In this document: positions 40,890 to 49,434 of the stretch, in pieces
Numbering within the stretch: the stretch's first letter is position 1
Layout: the number at the start of each line of letters is the position of its first letter
From: an uncultured Propionibacteriaceae bacterium
GTDB taxonomy: Bacteria > Actinomycetota > Actinomycetes > Propionibacteriales > Propionibacteriaceae
DNA: 64,000 nt
Assembly (NCBI GenBank): GCA_937926975.1
Contig: CALBCJ010000038.1
Location: 1-64,000, forward strand
Direction of reading: 5' to 3'
The notes under the pieces: model-generated
Told to the model about the DNA's origin: nothing
What the model saw: only the letters and a program-made list of their open reading frames with translations
Database searches by the model: none
Made by a program: the position numbers and the translations under genes

Positions 40890-41431
40890 TGCCCGGGCTC
40901 GGCCTGGGCCAGCTGGTGGTGCTGGCGGGCTGGGCTGCGGTCTGTGTGCTGCTTACCTGGGTGAGCCGGCGGCAGAGCCGGCGGCAGGCCTGGTGGCGGC
41001 TGGTGACCTGGCTGGCGCTCGGAGTCCTCGTGGTGGTCAACGCGGCCGCGCTGTCGGGCGGCTCCGGGTGGCGGTCGTGGCTGTCGCTCGGGCTGCTGGC
41101 GCTCGCCGTGGCAGTGATGCTGACAGCCGCGGTGACCCTGCTCACCCAGGGCGAGCCGGAGCAGGTGGGGTGCTGGCAGCGGCCGACAGTGCTCGTCAGT
41201 GACGGGATCTGGGGGATTGTCCGGCACCCGATGTACCTGGGCCTGGTGCTCGTCGGCTGGGGGGTCCTGGCCTGCGACCCGAGCCTGGTGGGGGCGCTGG
41301 TGGCGGTGGTGGCCAGCGTGGGCGGGTACCAGATGTGCCTGGCCGACGAGGCCGAGTGCCTGGCCCGCTGGGGCGACGAGTACGCCGCGTACATGGCTCG
41401 GACCCGTCGGCTGGTGCCGTACCTGCTGTGA
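40889..41431 (+). CDS. Isoprenylcysteine carboxyl methyltransferase-like membrane protein
   Basis: A 180-aa membrane protein of the ICMT/PEMT methyltransferase superfamily with four to five helices. The diagnostic part is GIWGIVRHPMYLGLVLVGWG (about 110-129), followed by the SAM-binding helix end DEAECLARWGDEYAAYMART (E-x2-x5-Y-x2-Y pattern). Bacterial members methylate diverse small hydrophobic or thiol-containing substrates; the substrate here is unknown. The GTG at 40889 overlaps the hpt stop by one base. 82 bases separate it from ftsH. Confidence 0.8.
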   Translation: MPGLGLGQLVVLAGWAAVCVLLTWVSRRQSRRQAWWRLVTWLALGVLVVVNAAALSGGSGWRSWLSLGLLALAVAVMLTAAVTLLTQGEPEQVGCWQRPTVLVSDGIWGIVRHPMYLGLVLVGWGVLACDPSLVGALVAVVASVGGYQMCLADEAECLARWGDEYAAYMARTRRLVPYLL

Positions 41432-41489
41432 CCGGGGCCGCTGCTCACGAGCCCCAGCGGCTGGGCCCCGCTGGTAAGGTTCGGGTGCT

Positions 41490-41495
41490 TACGGT
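41490..41495 (+). promoter_or_regulatory. Possible -10 box of ftsH
   Basis: TACGGT lies 18 nt before the ftsH ATG, giving a leader of about 12 nt. A second TAAGGT at 41475-41480 is possible. No clear -35. Confidence 0.35.
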
Positions 41496-41513
41496 ACGAC
41501 CTCTAGGCAGGGC

Positions 41514-43745
41514 ATGACTACGCTGCAACGACTTTTCCGGGGACCACTGGTATGGATCCTGCTGGCGCTGTTCGCTCTGTACCTGGTCTTCCAGCTGACG
41601 GACGACGCCACCGGGTACAAGGAGGTCCCGACCTCCGAGGCAGTCGCCGTGATCAACGGCGACGACAAGCTGAAGGAGGTCATCCTCACTGACAGCGAGC
41701 AGACGATCCAGATCGAGAAGGCCGACGACCGCAAGACCAAGATCAAGGCGGTCTGGGTCGGTGACCAGGTCGACGAGCTCACCGGGCGGCTGAACCAGCG
41801 GGTCAAGGACGGCAGCCTGGAGTCCTGGAAGGGTGTGAACCCCACACCCGGCTTCTGGGGCTCGTTCCTGGGGACGGTGATCCCGTTCCTGGTCATCGGG
41901 GTGATCTTCTTCTTCCTGATGAACTCGCTGCAGGGTGGCGGCTCGCGGGTGATGCAGTTCGGCAAGTCGCGGGCCAAGATCGCCAGCAAGGACACCCCGA
42001 AGACCACCTTCGCCGACGTGGCCGGGGTCGACGAGGCGATCGAGGAGCTGCAGGAGATCAAGGAGTTCCTCGCCGAGCCGGCCAAGTTCCGCGCGGTCGG
42101 CGCCAAGATTCCCAAGGGCGTGCTCCTGTACGGGCCTCCCGGCACCGGAAAGACCCTGCTGGCCAGGGCGGTCGCCGGTGAGGCGGGGGTGCCGTTCTTC
42201 TCGATCTCGGGCTCGGACTTCGTCGAGATGTTTGTCGGTGTCGGCGCCTCCCGGGTCCGGGACCTCTTCGAGCAGGCCAAGGAGTCGGCCCCCGCGATCG
42301 TCTTTATCGACGAGATCGACGCGGTCGGGCGGCACCGTGGCGCGGGCATGGGCGGCGGCCACGACGAGCGGGAGCAGACCCTCAACCAGCTGCTGGTCGA
42401 GATGGACGGCTTCGACGTCCGCGGCGGGGTGATCCTGATCGCCGCGACCAACCGTCCCGACGTGCTCGACCCGGCGCTGCTGCGCCCGGGCCGGTTCGAC
42501 CGCCAGATCGCGGTCGACGCCCCGGACCTGGCCGGGCGGGAGAAGATCCTGCGGGTCCATGCGACTGGCAAGCCGATGGACGAGGGTGTGGACCTGGCGT
42601 CGGTGGCCCGCCGTACGCCGGGGTTCACCGGTGCCGACCTGGCGAACGTGCTCAACGAGGCGGCGCTGCTGACCGCCCGCTCGAACCAGCCGCTGATCAG
42701 CAACCACGCCCTGGACGAGGCGATCGACCGGGTGATCGCCGGCCCGCAGCGCCGGACCCGGCTGATGAGCGAGCACGAGCTGCTGATCACTGCGTACCAC
42801 GAGGGTGGCCACGCCATGGTGGCGGCCGCGATGCCGGGCACCGACCCGGTCCAGAAGGTCACTATCCTGCCTCGGGGCAAGGCCCTCGGGTACACGATGG
42901 TGCTGCCGGACCAGGACAAGTACAGCCAGACCCGCGGTGAGCTGCTGGACCAGCTCGCGTACATGCTGGGCGGCCGGGCAGCCGAGGAGCTGGTCTTCCA
43001 CGACCCGACCACCGGCGCCAGCAACGACATCGAGAAGGCGACCAAGGTGGCCCGGGCCATGGTCACCCAGTACGGGATGACCGAGCGGCTCGGCGCCGTG
43101 CGGCTCGGCAGCGACGACCGGGAGCCCTTCGTCGGGATGGAGATGGGCCAGAGCCGGGGCTTCTCGGAGCGGACCGCGGCGATCATCGACGAGGAGGTCT
43201 CGCAGCTGATCGCGACCGCGCACCAGGAGGCCTTCGACGTGCTCCAGGAGAACCGGGACGTGCTCGACGAGCTGGTCCGCCAGCTGCTGGTCAAGGAGAC
43301 CCTGGACAAGGAGCAGGTGGCTCAGGTCTTCAAGCCGCTGCGGCGCCGGGAGAAGCGCCCGGCCTGGACCGGCTCCGACAGCCGTAAGCCGTCGGACCTG
43401 CCTCCGGTGACTCCGCCGCCGCGGCCGGCCTCGCAGCAGCCGGCCTCGCTGCCCGCTGCCGGCACTGCCGGCAGCCCGCCCCAGCTGCCTGGTGGGGCCC
43501 CGGCCCAGCCTCTGCCGGCCCCGACCCAGGTGCCGCTCGGCTGGCGGCCCGGCTCGCAGTGGACCGACGCCACCCCGACCACTGGCTGGGCGCCGCCGAC
43601 GTGGAAGCCAGGACAGACCAGCCCGTCCTCGCAGTCCAGCGAGTCACCACAGGCCGGCTCGTCACCGTCTGCGCCGACCGGCTCCGAGCCCGGCGGGGAG
43701 CAGCCCGGCGAGCCGGGGCCGTCGGGACCGGCCGCCGGAGCCTGA
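41514..43745 (+). CDS. ftsH: ATP-dependent membrane zinc metalloprotease FtsH
   Basis: A 743-aa membrane AAA protease that degrades misfolded membrane proteins and regulators. Two N-terminal helices (LVWILLALFALYLVFQL and FLVIGVIFFFLMN) flank an extracytoplasmic domain. The AAA module has Walker A GPPGTGKT, Walker B IVFIDEIDAV, the pore FVEMFVGVGASRVRD and SRH NRPDVLDPALLRPGRFDRQ. The zinc site is HEGGHAMVAA, matching HExxH. The C-terminal ~120 residues are Pro/Ser/Gln-rich (PPPRPASQQPASLPAAG) and not conserved in E. coli. It heads the folate gene row, as in most actinomycetes. Confidence 0.96.
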   Translation: MTTLQRLFRGPLVWILLALFALYLVFQLTDDATGYKEVPTSEAVAVINGDDKLKEVILTDSEQTIQIEKADDRKTKIKAVWVGDQVDELTGRLNQRVKDGSLESWKGVNPTPGFWGSFLGTVIPFLVIGVIFFFLMNSLQGGGSRVMQFGKSRAKIASKDTPKTTFADVAGVDEAIEELQEIKEFLAEPAKFRAVGAKIPKGVLLYGPPGTGKTLLARAVAGEAGVPFFSISGSDFVEMFVGVGASRVRDLFEQAKESAPAIVFIDEIDAVGRHRGAGMGGGHDEREQTLNQLLVEMDGFDVRGGVILIAATNRPDVLDPALLRPGRFDRQIAVDAPDLAGREKILRVHATGKPMDEGVDLASVARRTPGFTGADLANVLNEAALLTARSNQPLISNHALDEAIDRVIAGPQRRTRLMSEHELLITAYHEGGHAMVAAAMPGTDPVQKVTILPRGKALGYTMVLPDQDKYSQTRGELLDQLAYMLGGRAAEELVFHDPTTGASNDIEKATKVARAMVTQYGMTERLGAVRLGSDDREPFVGMEMGQSRGFSERTAAIIDEEVSQLIATAHQEAFDVLQENRDVLDELVRQLLVKETLDKEQVAQVFKPLRRREKRPAWTGSDSRKPSDLPPVTPPPRPASQQPASLPAAGTAGSPPQLPGGAPAQPLPAPTQVPLGWRPGSQWTDATPTTGWAPPTWKPGQTSPSSQSSESPQAGSSPSAPTGSEPGGEQPGEPGPSGPAAGA

Positions 43746-43746
43746 G

Positions 43747-44313
43747 ATGGCCTTTGATGCTGCACGTGTTGAGGCAGCCGTACGGGAGCTGCTGGCCGGG
43801 GCCGGAGAGGACCCCGACCGGGACGGGCTGCGGGAGACCCCGGCCCGGGTGGCCCGGGCTCTCGCCGAGGTCCTTGCCGGCCACGGCACCGAGCCGGAGC
43901 AGGTCCTCGACAAGACCTTCGACATCGACCACTCCGAGCTGGTCCTGGTGCGCGACATTGAGGTGTACTCGCTCTGCGAGCACCACCTGCTGCCCTTCGT
44001 GGGGCGGGCCCACGTCGGCTACGTCCCCGACCAGCGGGTGACCGGGCTGTCGAAGCTGGCCCGGCTGGTCGACGGGTACGCCCGCCGGCTCCAGGTCCAG
44101 GAGCGGCTCACGAGCCAGGTCGCCGACGCCCTGGTCCGGAGGCTGGAGCCGCTCGGCGTGATCGTCGTGATCGAGGCCGAGCACATGTGCCTCACCATGC
44201 GCGGCGCTCACAAGCCCGGCTCCAAGACCATCACCTCCGCCGTCCGGGGCCGCCTCCACGAGCCGGCGACCCGGGCCGAGGCGATGAGCCTGATCCTGGG
44301 CGGGCGGTCATGA
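43747..44313 (+). CDS. folE: GTP cyclohydrolase I
   Basis: A 188-aa homodecameric enzyme making 7,8-dihydroneopterin triphosphate from GTP, the first step of folate synthesis. The zinc and catalytic motifs SLCEHHLLPFVGRAHVGY (Cys-Glu-His-His) and EAEHMCLTMRGAHKPGS (Cys) are present, with RETPARVARA and VTGLSKLARLVDGYARRLQVQERLT typical of the family. The start is ATG 43747, one base after the ftsH stop. It overlaps folP by 4 bp. Confidence 0.95.
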   Translation: MAFDAARVEAAVRELLAGAGEDPDRDGLRETPARVARALAEVLAGHGTEPEQVLDKTFDIDHSELVLVRDIEVYSLCEHHLLPFVGRAHVGYVPDQRVTGLSKLARLVDGYARRLQVQERLTSQVADALVRRLEPLGVIVVIEAEHMCLTMRGAHKPGSKTITSAVRGRLHEPATRAEAMSLILGGRS

Positions 44314-45131
44314 TCCCCGCCCTGCTGGCCCCGGCGCCGACCCGGGTGATGGGGATCGTCAACGTCACGCCGGACTCGTTCAGTGACGGCGGCGACCACC
44401 TCGACACCGCCTCGGCCGTCGCGCACGGGCTGAGGCTGGCCGCTGAGGGGGCCGCGGTCATCGATGTCGGCGGCGAGTCGACCCGCCCTGGGGCCGGCCG
44501 GGTCAGCGCCGCCGAGGAGCTGGAGCGGGTGCTGCCAGTGGTGGCGGCCCTGGCCGAGCAGGGTGTGGCGGTGAGCGTTGACACCATGCGGGCCGAGGTC
44601 GCCCAGCGCTGCGCCGAGGCCGGCGCGGTGATCGTCAACGACGTCTCCGGCGGACTGGCCGACCCGCAGATGCTGGCGACGGTGGCCCGGCTGGGCTGCC
44701 TCTACATCGCCATGCACTGGCGCGGCCACTCCGACCGGATGCAGGAGGCCGCCACGTACGCCGACGTGGTCGCCGAGGTCCGCGCCGAGCTGCTGGACCG
44801 GGTGAAGGCCGCGGTCAGCGCCCGGATCGAGCCGGAGCTGATCGTGCTCGACCCCGGCATCGGCTTCAGCAAGGACACCGAGCAGAACTGGGCCCTGCTG
44901 CGGGCCGCGGAGGACTTCCAGCAGATCGGGCTGCCGGTGCTGTGGGGGGTATCACGCAAGCGCTTCCTGACCGAGGCCAGCGGCGGTGGCGGCCCGAGGC
45001 AGCGGGACCCGGCTTCGGCGGCAGTGTCTGGCTGGCTAGCGGGAGTGGGGGTCTGGGCGGTTCGTACCCACACCGTCAGCGAGCACCTGGCCGCGATCAG
45101 GGTGGCGGAGCGTCTCCGGGAGGGCCGATGA
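44310..45131 (+). CDS. folP: Dihydropteroate synthase
   Basis: A 273-aa TIM-barrel enzyme joining dihydropterin pyrophosphate to p-aminobenzoate, the sulfonamide target. Signature motifs: GIVNVTPDSFSDGGDH, VIDVGGESTRPGA and IVLDPGIGFSKDTEQNWALL. Sulfonamide-related loop residues around STRPGA look normal. The ATG overlaps the folE stop (ATGA), and the gene overlaps folB by 4 bp. Pathway position: folE, folB, folK, folP products act in series. Confidence 0.95.
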   Translation: MIPALLAPAPTRVMGIVNVTPDSFSDGGDHLDTASAVAHGLRLAAEGAAVIDVGGESTRPGAGRVSAAEELERVLPVVAALAEQGVAVSVDTMRAEVAQRCAEAGAVIVNDVSGGLADPQMLATVARLGCLYIAMHWRGHSDRMQEAATYADVVAEVRAELLDRVKAAVSARIEPELIVLDPGIGFSKDTEQNWALLRAAEDFQQIGLPVLWGVSRKRFLTEASGGGGPRQRDPASAAVSGWLAGVGVWAVRTHTVSEHLAAIRVAERLREGR

Positions 45132-45523
45132 GCCTGTCAGTGCCGACCACCGAGCTCGACCACCTGGACCGGATTGACCTGACCCAGGTGGCGGCCCGCG
45201 GCTGCCACGGGGTCTGGGAGGACGAGCAGACCTCGCCGCAGGACTTCCTCGTCGACGTGGTGGTCTGGCTGGAGCCGGAGCCGCAGCGTCCCGACAGCCT
45301 CGACCACACGGTCAGCTACGTCGAGGTGAGCCAGACCATCGTCCGTGAGGTTGCCGAGACCTCGTACCGGCTGCTGGAGACCCTGGGCCGGCACCTGTGC
45401 CAGGTGCTGCTGGCCGGCCAGCCCCGGGCGTACGCGGTGGACGTACGGATCCACAAGCCGCGGGCCGCGAAGGATGCCGGCTGTACGGATCTGTCGGTGA
45501 CGGTCCGCAGACGACGGCCATGA
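45128..45523 (+). CDS. folB: Dihydroneopterin aldolase
   Basis: A 131-aa DHNA-type aldolase cleaving 7,8-dihydroneopterin to 6-hydroxymethyldihydropterin. Conserved residues: RIDLTQVAARGCHGVWEDEQ (GxHGVxxxE), QDFLVDVVVW, DHTVSYVEVSQTIVREV and the C-terminal VRIHKPRAAKD. Starts with ATG in the overlap with the folP stop. Compared with E. coli FolB it has a slightly longer N terminus (SVPTTELDHL), as in other actinobacteria. Confidence 0.93.
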   Translation: MSLSVPTTELDHLDRIDLTQVAARGCHGVWEDEQTSPQDFLVDVVVWLEPEPQRPDSLDHTVSYVEVSQTIVREVAETSYRLLETLGRHLCQVLLAGQPRAYAVDVRIHKPRAAKDAGCTDLSVTVRRRRP

Positions 45524-46017
45524 GGGTCGCCGTTGCGCTGGGCAGCAACCTGGGCGACCGGCTGGGGTACCTGCAGCAGGCGGTCGACGGGCTCGCTGCG
45601 GGTGGGGTCGACGCGCTGAGGGTCTCCGGGGTGTACGAGACCGACCCGGTCGGTGGGGTCGAGCAGCCCGACTTCCTGAACGCCGTGGTGGTGGGGAAGG
45701 CCGACCTTGACCCCTGGGGGCTGCTGCGGCTCGGGCAGCGGCTGGAGCAGCAGGCGAACCGGGTCCGAGGCGTCGTCAACGGCCCCCGCACTCTCGATGT
45801 GGACCTGCTCGCCGTGGGCACGAGCGAGGTCGCCAGCGAGGAGCTGACGGTGCCGCACCCGCGGGCCGCGGAGCGGGCCTTCGTGCTGGTGCCGTGGGCC
45901 GAGGTCGACCCGGACGCGGTGCTCGCTGGCTCGCGGGTCGCCGAGCACCTGCTCCGGGTGGGGCGCGACGGGGTCCGGCCCCGGCCGGACCTGAGGCTGC
46001 GGGTGGGGCATGCCTGA
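45520..46017 (+). CDS. folK: 6-hydroxymethyldihydropterin pyrophosphokinase
   Basis: A 165-aa enzyme transferring pyrophosphate from ATP to 6-hydroxymethyldihydropterin. Signatures: VAVALGSNLGDRLGYLQQAV, VSGVYETDPVGGVEQPDFLNA and the metal-binding NGPRTLDVDLLAVG followed by LTVPHPRAAERAFVLVPWAEV. The start overlaps the folB stop (ATGA), and the next gene begins 8 bp before its own stop. Compact and complete. Confidence 0.94.
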   Translation: MRVAVALGSNLGDRLGYLQQAVDGLAAGGVDALRVSGVYETDPVGGVEQPDFLNAVVVGKADLDPWGLLRLGQRLEQQANRVRGVVNGPRTLDVDLLAVGTSEVASEELTVPHPRAAERAFVLVPWAEVDPDAVLAGSRVAEHLLRVGRDGVRPRPDLRLRVGHA

Positions 46018-46501
46018 GCCGACGGTGACACCGACCCGGGTGCGTACCCTGCTGGCGGCGCTGGTCGTGGGGGCCGCGGTGACCTTCGTCGGCTTGTCGG
46101 GGGTGACCGCGTTCTCCCTGGTGGCGCCGGAGATCCCGTGGACCACCCCGGCGCTGCTGCTGGCTGCGGCCGCTGGCGGCGCGGTGATGGCCCGGGTGAC
46201 GCACGTCCGCAACCACGTCCACCGCCGTCCGGCCGACCCGAGGGCCTCGGTGACCACTCTGGCGGTGGCGCGGGCGCTGCTGCTGGGCGGCTCGCTGCTG
46301 ACCGGCGGGTACCTCGCCTTCGCGCTGTTCTTCGTGCCCCGCTTCGACGCCGCGGGCCCGCGGGAGCGGGTGGTCCACGGGCTGGCGGCGGCGCTGGCGG
46401 CGGCCGCGATGGTGGTGGCCGGCTGGTTCGCCGAGCGGGCCTGCCGCGCTCCCCGGCCACCGGACCCGGACCCGGACGAGGACGGGCCGGAGCCGGACTG
46501 A
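46010..46501 (+). CDS. DUF3180 membrane protein
   Basis: A 163-aa integral membrane protein with four hydrophobic segments (LLAALVVGAAVTFVGLSG, WTTPALLLAAAAGGAVMARV, LLLGGSLLTGGYLAFALFFV, HGLAAALAAAAMVVAGWFAE) and a Pro/Asp-rich C-terminal tail. Its place directly after folK, in an 8-bp overlap, is the standard DUF3180 position in actinomycetes. Function unknown; no catalytic motif is seen. Confidence 0.85.
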   Translation: MPEPTVTPTRVRTLLAALVVGAAVTFVGLSGVTAFSLVAPEIPWTTPALLLAAAAGGAVMARVTHVRNHVHRRPADPRASVTTLAVARALLLGGSLLTGGYLAFALFFVPRFDAAGPRERVVHGLAAALAAAAMVVAGWFAERACRAPRPPDPDPDEDGPEPD

Positions 46502-46583
46502 CCAGGGTGGACGCACGGTGTGGTTTACCGACAGCCCGGCCCGACACGCGGGGGCACCTCCGGTCGTACGGCATGGTGCTGCG

Positions 46584-46589
46584 TAGCAT
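46584..46589 (+). promoter_or_regulatory. Leaderless -10 box (TAGCAT)
   Basis: TAGCAT is 6 nt before the GTG at 46596. GGGAGA in the gap is too close to the start to act as a ribosome binding site. Confidence 0.45.
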
Positions 46590-46595
46590 GGGAGA

Positions 46596-47282
46596 GTGAC
46601 TTCCCCCACGCGTAGTGCCCAGCTCAGCCGCAACTTCCGGGTCGCCCAGTTTGTGGCGGGGGCCGGAGGTGCCGTCGGCATCGTCTGCTTCCCGTTCGCG
46701 CCGTGGGTCGGGCGCTTCGGGATCGCCGCCCTGATGGTCAGTGCCGCGGTAGCGCTGTACTTCATCTGGCGCGAGTTCCAGACGGCCAAGCAGGCGTACC
46801 ACGACCGGCTGATGGTGATGCACGAGCGGTACCACGACGAGCTGATTGACCAGCGCGCCGGGTACGAGCTGGTGACCTCGCTGCTGCGGACCCGCAACGT
46901 CCAGCTGGCCGGAGACCTGGCTGATACCCGCGCCGACCTGGTCGAGGCCCGGCAGGAGCTGGCTGGTCAGCAGCAGCTGGTCTCGACGCTGCGCGGTGGT
47001 GCGGCTGCTCTGACCGCAGAGCGCGACGAGCTGCTGGCGCGGCTGACCCAGCCGGTTGAGGAGGAGCTGGAGCCCGAGGTGGTTCCCGAGGTCAGCGACA
47101 CCGAGGTGGCGCACGCGGCCGAGGTGCTCACTCTTCCGCGCCGGGTTCGGCGGGACTCCGACGACCGGCTCGAGGCCGAGGTCTGGGGCACCGAGGAGAT
47201 GCCGTCGGTGGCCGCGCTGGTCATGGCTGACCGCGATGACCAGGCCCAGGGCGGCACCCCGCTCTACCGCAAGCAGGCCTGA
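46596..47282 (+). CDS. Membrane protein with long coiled coil, unknown function
   Basis: A 228-aa protein starting at GTG 46596. It has two closely spaced hydrophobic helices (VAQFVAGAGGAVGIVCFPFA and FGIAALMVSAAVALYFIW) forming a hairpin, then a charged coiled coil of about 100 residues (AYHDRLMVMHERYHDELIDQ, LADTRADLVEARQELAGQQQ) and an acidic C-terminal tail. Both ends are cytoplasmic by the positive-inside rule. It does not match a family I can name; the placement behind the folate genes with its own promoter and a strong terminator suggests an independent unit. Confidence 0.75.
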   Translation: MTSPTRSAQLSRNFRVAQFVAGAGGAVGIVCFPFAPWVGRFGIAALMVSAAVALYFIWREFQTAKQAYHDRLMVMHERYHDELIDQRAGYELVTSLLRTRNVQLAGDLADTRADLVEARQELAGQQQLVSTLRGGAAALTAERDELLARLTQPVEEELEPEVVPEVSDTEVAHAAEVLTLPRRVRRDSDDRLEAEVWGTEEMPSVAALVMADRDDQAQGGTPLYRKQA

Positions 47283-47290
47283 GCTCTTCG

Positions 47291-47324
47291 GAACCGGCCG
47301 GGCACGGGGAGGCCCGGCCGGTTC
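47291..47324 (+). terminator. Strong terminator hairpin
   Basis: GAACCGGCCGGGC / GCCCGGCCGGTTC, a perfect 13-bp stem with an 8-nt loop, followed by TGTGTG. It ends the coiled-coil gene. Confidence 0.75.
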
Positions 47325-47355
47325 TGTGTGTCCGCGACCATGTCGCCCTCACCTC

Positions 47356-47383
47356 TTGACCTATCGACTATCGATGGTATCGT
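47356..47383 (+). promoter_or_regulatory. Sigma-70 type promoter of the DUF2975/XRE pair
   Basis: TTGACC (47356-47361) and TATCGT (47378-47383) are 16 bp apart, the best -35/-10 pair in the window. Repeats of TATCGA fill the spacer and flank the start point. Confidence 0.65.
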
Positions 47384-47407
47384 TTTTCGTGTTATCGAAA
47401 TTCGATA
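47362..47407. promoter_or_regulatory. Operator array of TATCGA repeats
   Basis: TATCGA at 47362-47367, TATCGAT at 47369-47375, TATCG at 47378-47382, and the 15-bp palindrome TATCGAA-A-TTCGATA at 47393-47407. These lie over and just after the promoter and are unusually AT-rich for this genome, as expected of a repressor operator, perhaps for the XRE protein encoded downstream. Confidence 0.6.
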
Positions 47408-47429
47408 CACCTCAGTCGAAGGAGAAACC

Positions 47430-48086
47430 ATGCCTGCCAACACCACCAGGGGCAGCCACCGCCCCCCTCACAGCCGGCTGGACCGGCTGCTGCGTTTCGA
47501 CCGCAGTGACTTCGGCATCAGCTTCGTGGTCATTGCCTTCCTGGCGGCGGCCGTACCGGTCTACACCCTCGTCATGCCGCTGGCCACCTGGGCCCGCGGG
47601 ACCGGGCTGGTCGGGGAGATCGACCTCAGCGGTCAGCGGCTCGGCGAGACTCAGACTGCGCCGGGAGCTGAGGTGCTCTCGGCCGGAGTGGGTCGGGCCA
47701 GGTTCGAGACGCTCGACACGCAGACCTTCCTGGCCTACCTCGCCCCGGGGCTGGTCCTCACCGTCGCGACCCTGCTTGTCGCGTGGCTGCTGTGGCACCT
47801 GCTGCGCTCGATCCAGTCAGGGGACCCCTTCATCACGGCCAGTGTCTGGCGGCTGCGGGGCATCGCCGGGGTCCTGCTGCTCGCACCGCCCCTGCACGCC
47901 GTCGCGAGCGCCTTCTCGCTCGGCTCGCTGACTCACGCCGCCCTGGTCGACTCCCCTCCGGGGCTCCTCTTCCTGCTGTCGCCGGCCCCGCTGATGGTGA
48001 TGGGGGTGGGGCTGCTGCTGGCCGCGCTCGCCGAGGCCTTCCGCAGGGGAACCGATCTCGAGCGCGACGTCGAGGGGCTGGTCTGA
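47430..48086 (+). CDS. DUF2975 membrane protein
   Basis: A 218-aa membrane protein with four helices (ISFVVIAFLAAAVPVYTLVM, LAPGLVLTVATLLVAWLLWH, GIAGVLLLAPPLHAVASAF, LMVMGVGLLLAALAEAFRRG). The C-terminal LLAALAEAFRRGTDLERDVE followed by the XRE gene is the usual DUF2975 context. A central loop (TWARGTGLVGEIDLSGQRLG) is probably outside the cell. ATG at 47430 has a GAAGGAGA site. Function unknown; DUF2975/XRE pairs are two-gene units thought to respond to a membrane signal. Confidence 0.8.
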   Translation: MPANTTRGSHRPPHSRLDRLLRFDRSDFGISFVVIAFLAAAVPVYTLVMPLATWARGTGLVGEIDLSGQRLGETQTAPGAEVLSAGVGRARFETLDTQTFLAYLAPGLVLTVATLLVAWLLWHLLRSIQSGDPFITASVWRLRGIAGVLLLAPPLHAVASAFSLGSLTHAALVDSPPGLLFLLSPAPLMVMGVGLLLAALAEAFRRGTDLERDVEGLV

Positions 48087-48317
48087 GTGCCTGTCGAGGA
48101 GCCCCACCGCGTGGTCTGCCGGCTCGACGAGCTGCTCGCCGAGCAGGGCATGACCGTCACCGCCCTGGCTGAGGCGATCGGCGTCACCAGCGTCAACCTC
48201 AGCGTGCTGAAGAACCAGCGTGCCAAGGCCATCAGGTTCTCCACCCTCACCGCCATCTGCGACGTGCTGAAGTGCCAGCCCGGTGACCTCTTCCTGGTCA
48301 CCGACAAGCCACGCTGA
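48087..48317 (+). CDS. XRE-family helix-turn-helix regulator
   Basis: A 76-aa compact transcription regulator of the YozG/XRE type. The HTH is MTVTALAEAIGVTSVNLSVL (residues about 21-40), followed by the recognition-helix end NQRAKAIRFSTLTAICDVLK and the family ending CQPGDLFLVTDKPR. The GTG at 48087 abuts the DUF2975 stop (TGAGTG). It is encoded with its partner membrane protein and likely binds the TATCGA repeats upstream. Confidence 0.88.
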   Translation: MPVEEPHRVVCRLDELLAEQGMTVTALAEAIGVTSVNLSVLKNQRAKAIRFSTLTAICDVLKCQPGDLFLVTDKPR

Positions 48318-48372
48318 CCGGGCTCGTCTGCGGGCCACGGGGGCAGAGCACTCGGAGCTGGCCGCTTGGCGG

Positions 48373-49428
48373 TCAGGTACGTCCGGCTGGCGCCACGCGC
48401 CAGTCGGACGAGGCCCGGACCACCAGCTCGGGCGCGAAGCTGACGTGGCCGGTCTGCTGGCCGCTGAGCAGGATGTCAGCGGCCCGCCACCCGATCTCGG
48501 GCATCGGCTGACGTACCGAGGTCAGCGGCACTGCGAGCTCCCGGGCGAGGGGGACGTCGTCGTACCCGACCACGGCCACGTCTCCGGGCAGGCTCACCTG
48601 GTGAGAGCGCAGGGCGCGCATCACCCCCAGCGCTACCGAGTCGTTCACGCAGAAGACCGCGCTGACCTGCAGGCCGCGGCCGAGGACCTCGTTCATCCGG
48701 GCGGCGCCAGCCTCGGCGGTGGTGTCGGGCAGGGTGATCTCGTCCAGCACCGTGGCCGGGTCCAGCCCGGCCAGCCGGACCGCCTCCTCGGCGCCGGCCG
48801 CCCGGTCGCGGCACTGCTGGAGGTCGCTCGGCCCGTTGGCCAGCAGGATCCGCCGGTGCCCGTTGCCGAGCAGGTGCTCGACAGCCAGCCGGGCACCCAG
48901 CACGTTGTCCACCCCGACCGAGGGCAGGCTGGTGGCGTGGGTGTCCAGCAGCACCACCGGGGTCCGCAGCGAGGCCAGGTCAGCCAGCCACTGCGGTGAC
49001 GTCTGGAACGGGGCGACCAGCATGCCCCGTACGCCCTGCTCGGCGAACTGGCGCAGGTAGCGGGCCTCCCGCTGCGGGTCCTCGTCGGAGCTGCACAGCA
49101 TCAGCAGCAGGCCGTCGGCGGCGAGCCGGTCCTCAATGCCGCGGACCAGCTCGGTGTAGAAGGCGTTGCCCAGGTCGAGGACCATCACCCCAACGGTGGT
49201 GGAGCAGCCGGCCCGCAGCTGGCGGGCGGACCCGTTGCGGACGAAGCTGAGCGTGCTCATAGCCGCCAGCACTCGTTCACGCGTCGGCTCAGCAACGAAG
49301 TCAGGGCGGTTGAGAACGTTCGACACCGTGCCGACCGAGACCCCGGCCTGGCGGGCCACATCCTTGATGCTGGCTCGCCCCGGGCCGGGACGCGCGCGCC
49401 GGCTCCCACCGGCATCCTTTCGTCGCAC
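48373..49428 (-). CDS. LacI-family transcriptional regulator
   Basis: A 351-aa LacI/GalR regulator. The N-terminal DNA-binding domain SIKDVARQAGVSVGTVSNVL (residues about 20-39) with the hinge AAMSTLSFVRNGSARQLRAG is followed by a periplasmic-binding-like effector domain (VGVMVLDLGNAFYTELVRGI, VAVVGYDDVPLARELAVPLT). Effector is probably a sugar. The GTG at 49428 lies 6 nt after a TAGGCT -10 box, so it is leaderless. The downstream genes are not carbohydrate genes in this window, so its regulon is elsewhere. Confidence 0.9.
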   Translation of the reverse strand: MRRKDAGGSRRARPGPGRASIKDVARQAGVSVGTVSNVLNRPDFVAEPTRERVLAAMSTLSFVRNGSARQLRAGCSTTVGVMVLDLGNAFYTELVRGIEDRLAADGLLLMLCSSDEDPQREARYLRQFAEQGVRGMLVAPFQTSPQWLADLASLRTPVVLLDTHATSLPSVGVDNVLGARLAVEHLLGNGHRRILLANGPSDLQQCRDRAAGAEEAVRLAGLDPATVLDEITLPDTTAEAGAARMNEVLGRGLQVSAVFCVNDSVALGVMRALRSHQVSLPGDVAVVGYDDVPLARELAVPLTSVRQPMPEIGWRAADILLSGQQTGHVSFAPELVVRASSDWRVAPAGRT

Positions 49429-49434
49429 CCGCTC

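Noticed and set aside
41445..43309. Two long minus-strand frames opposite ftsH
   Set aside because: Antisense shadows of a confidently identified ftsH.
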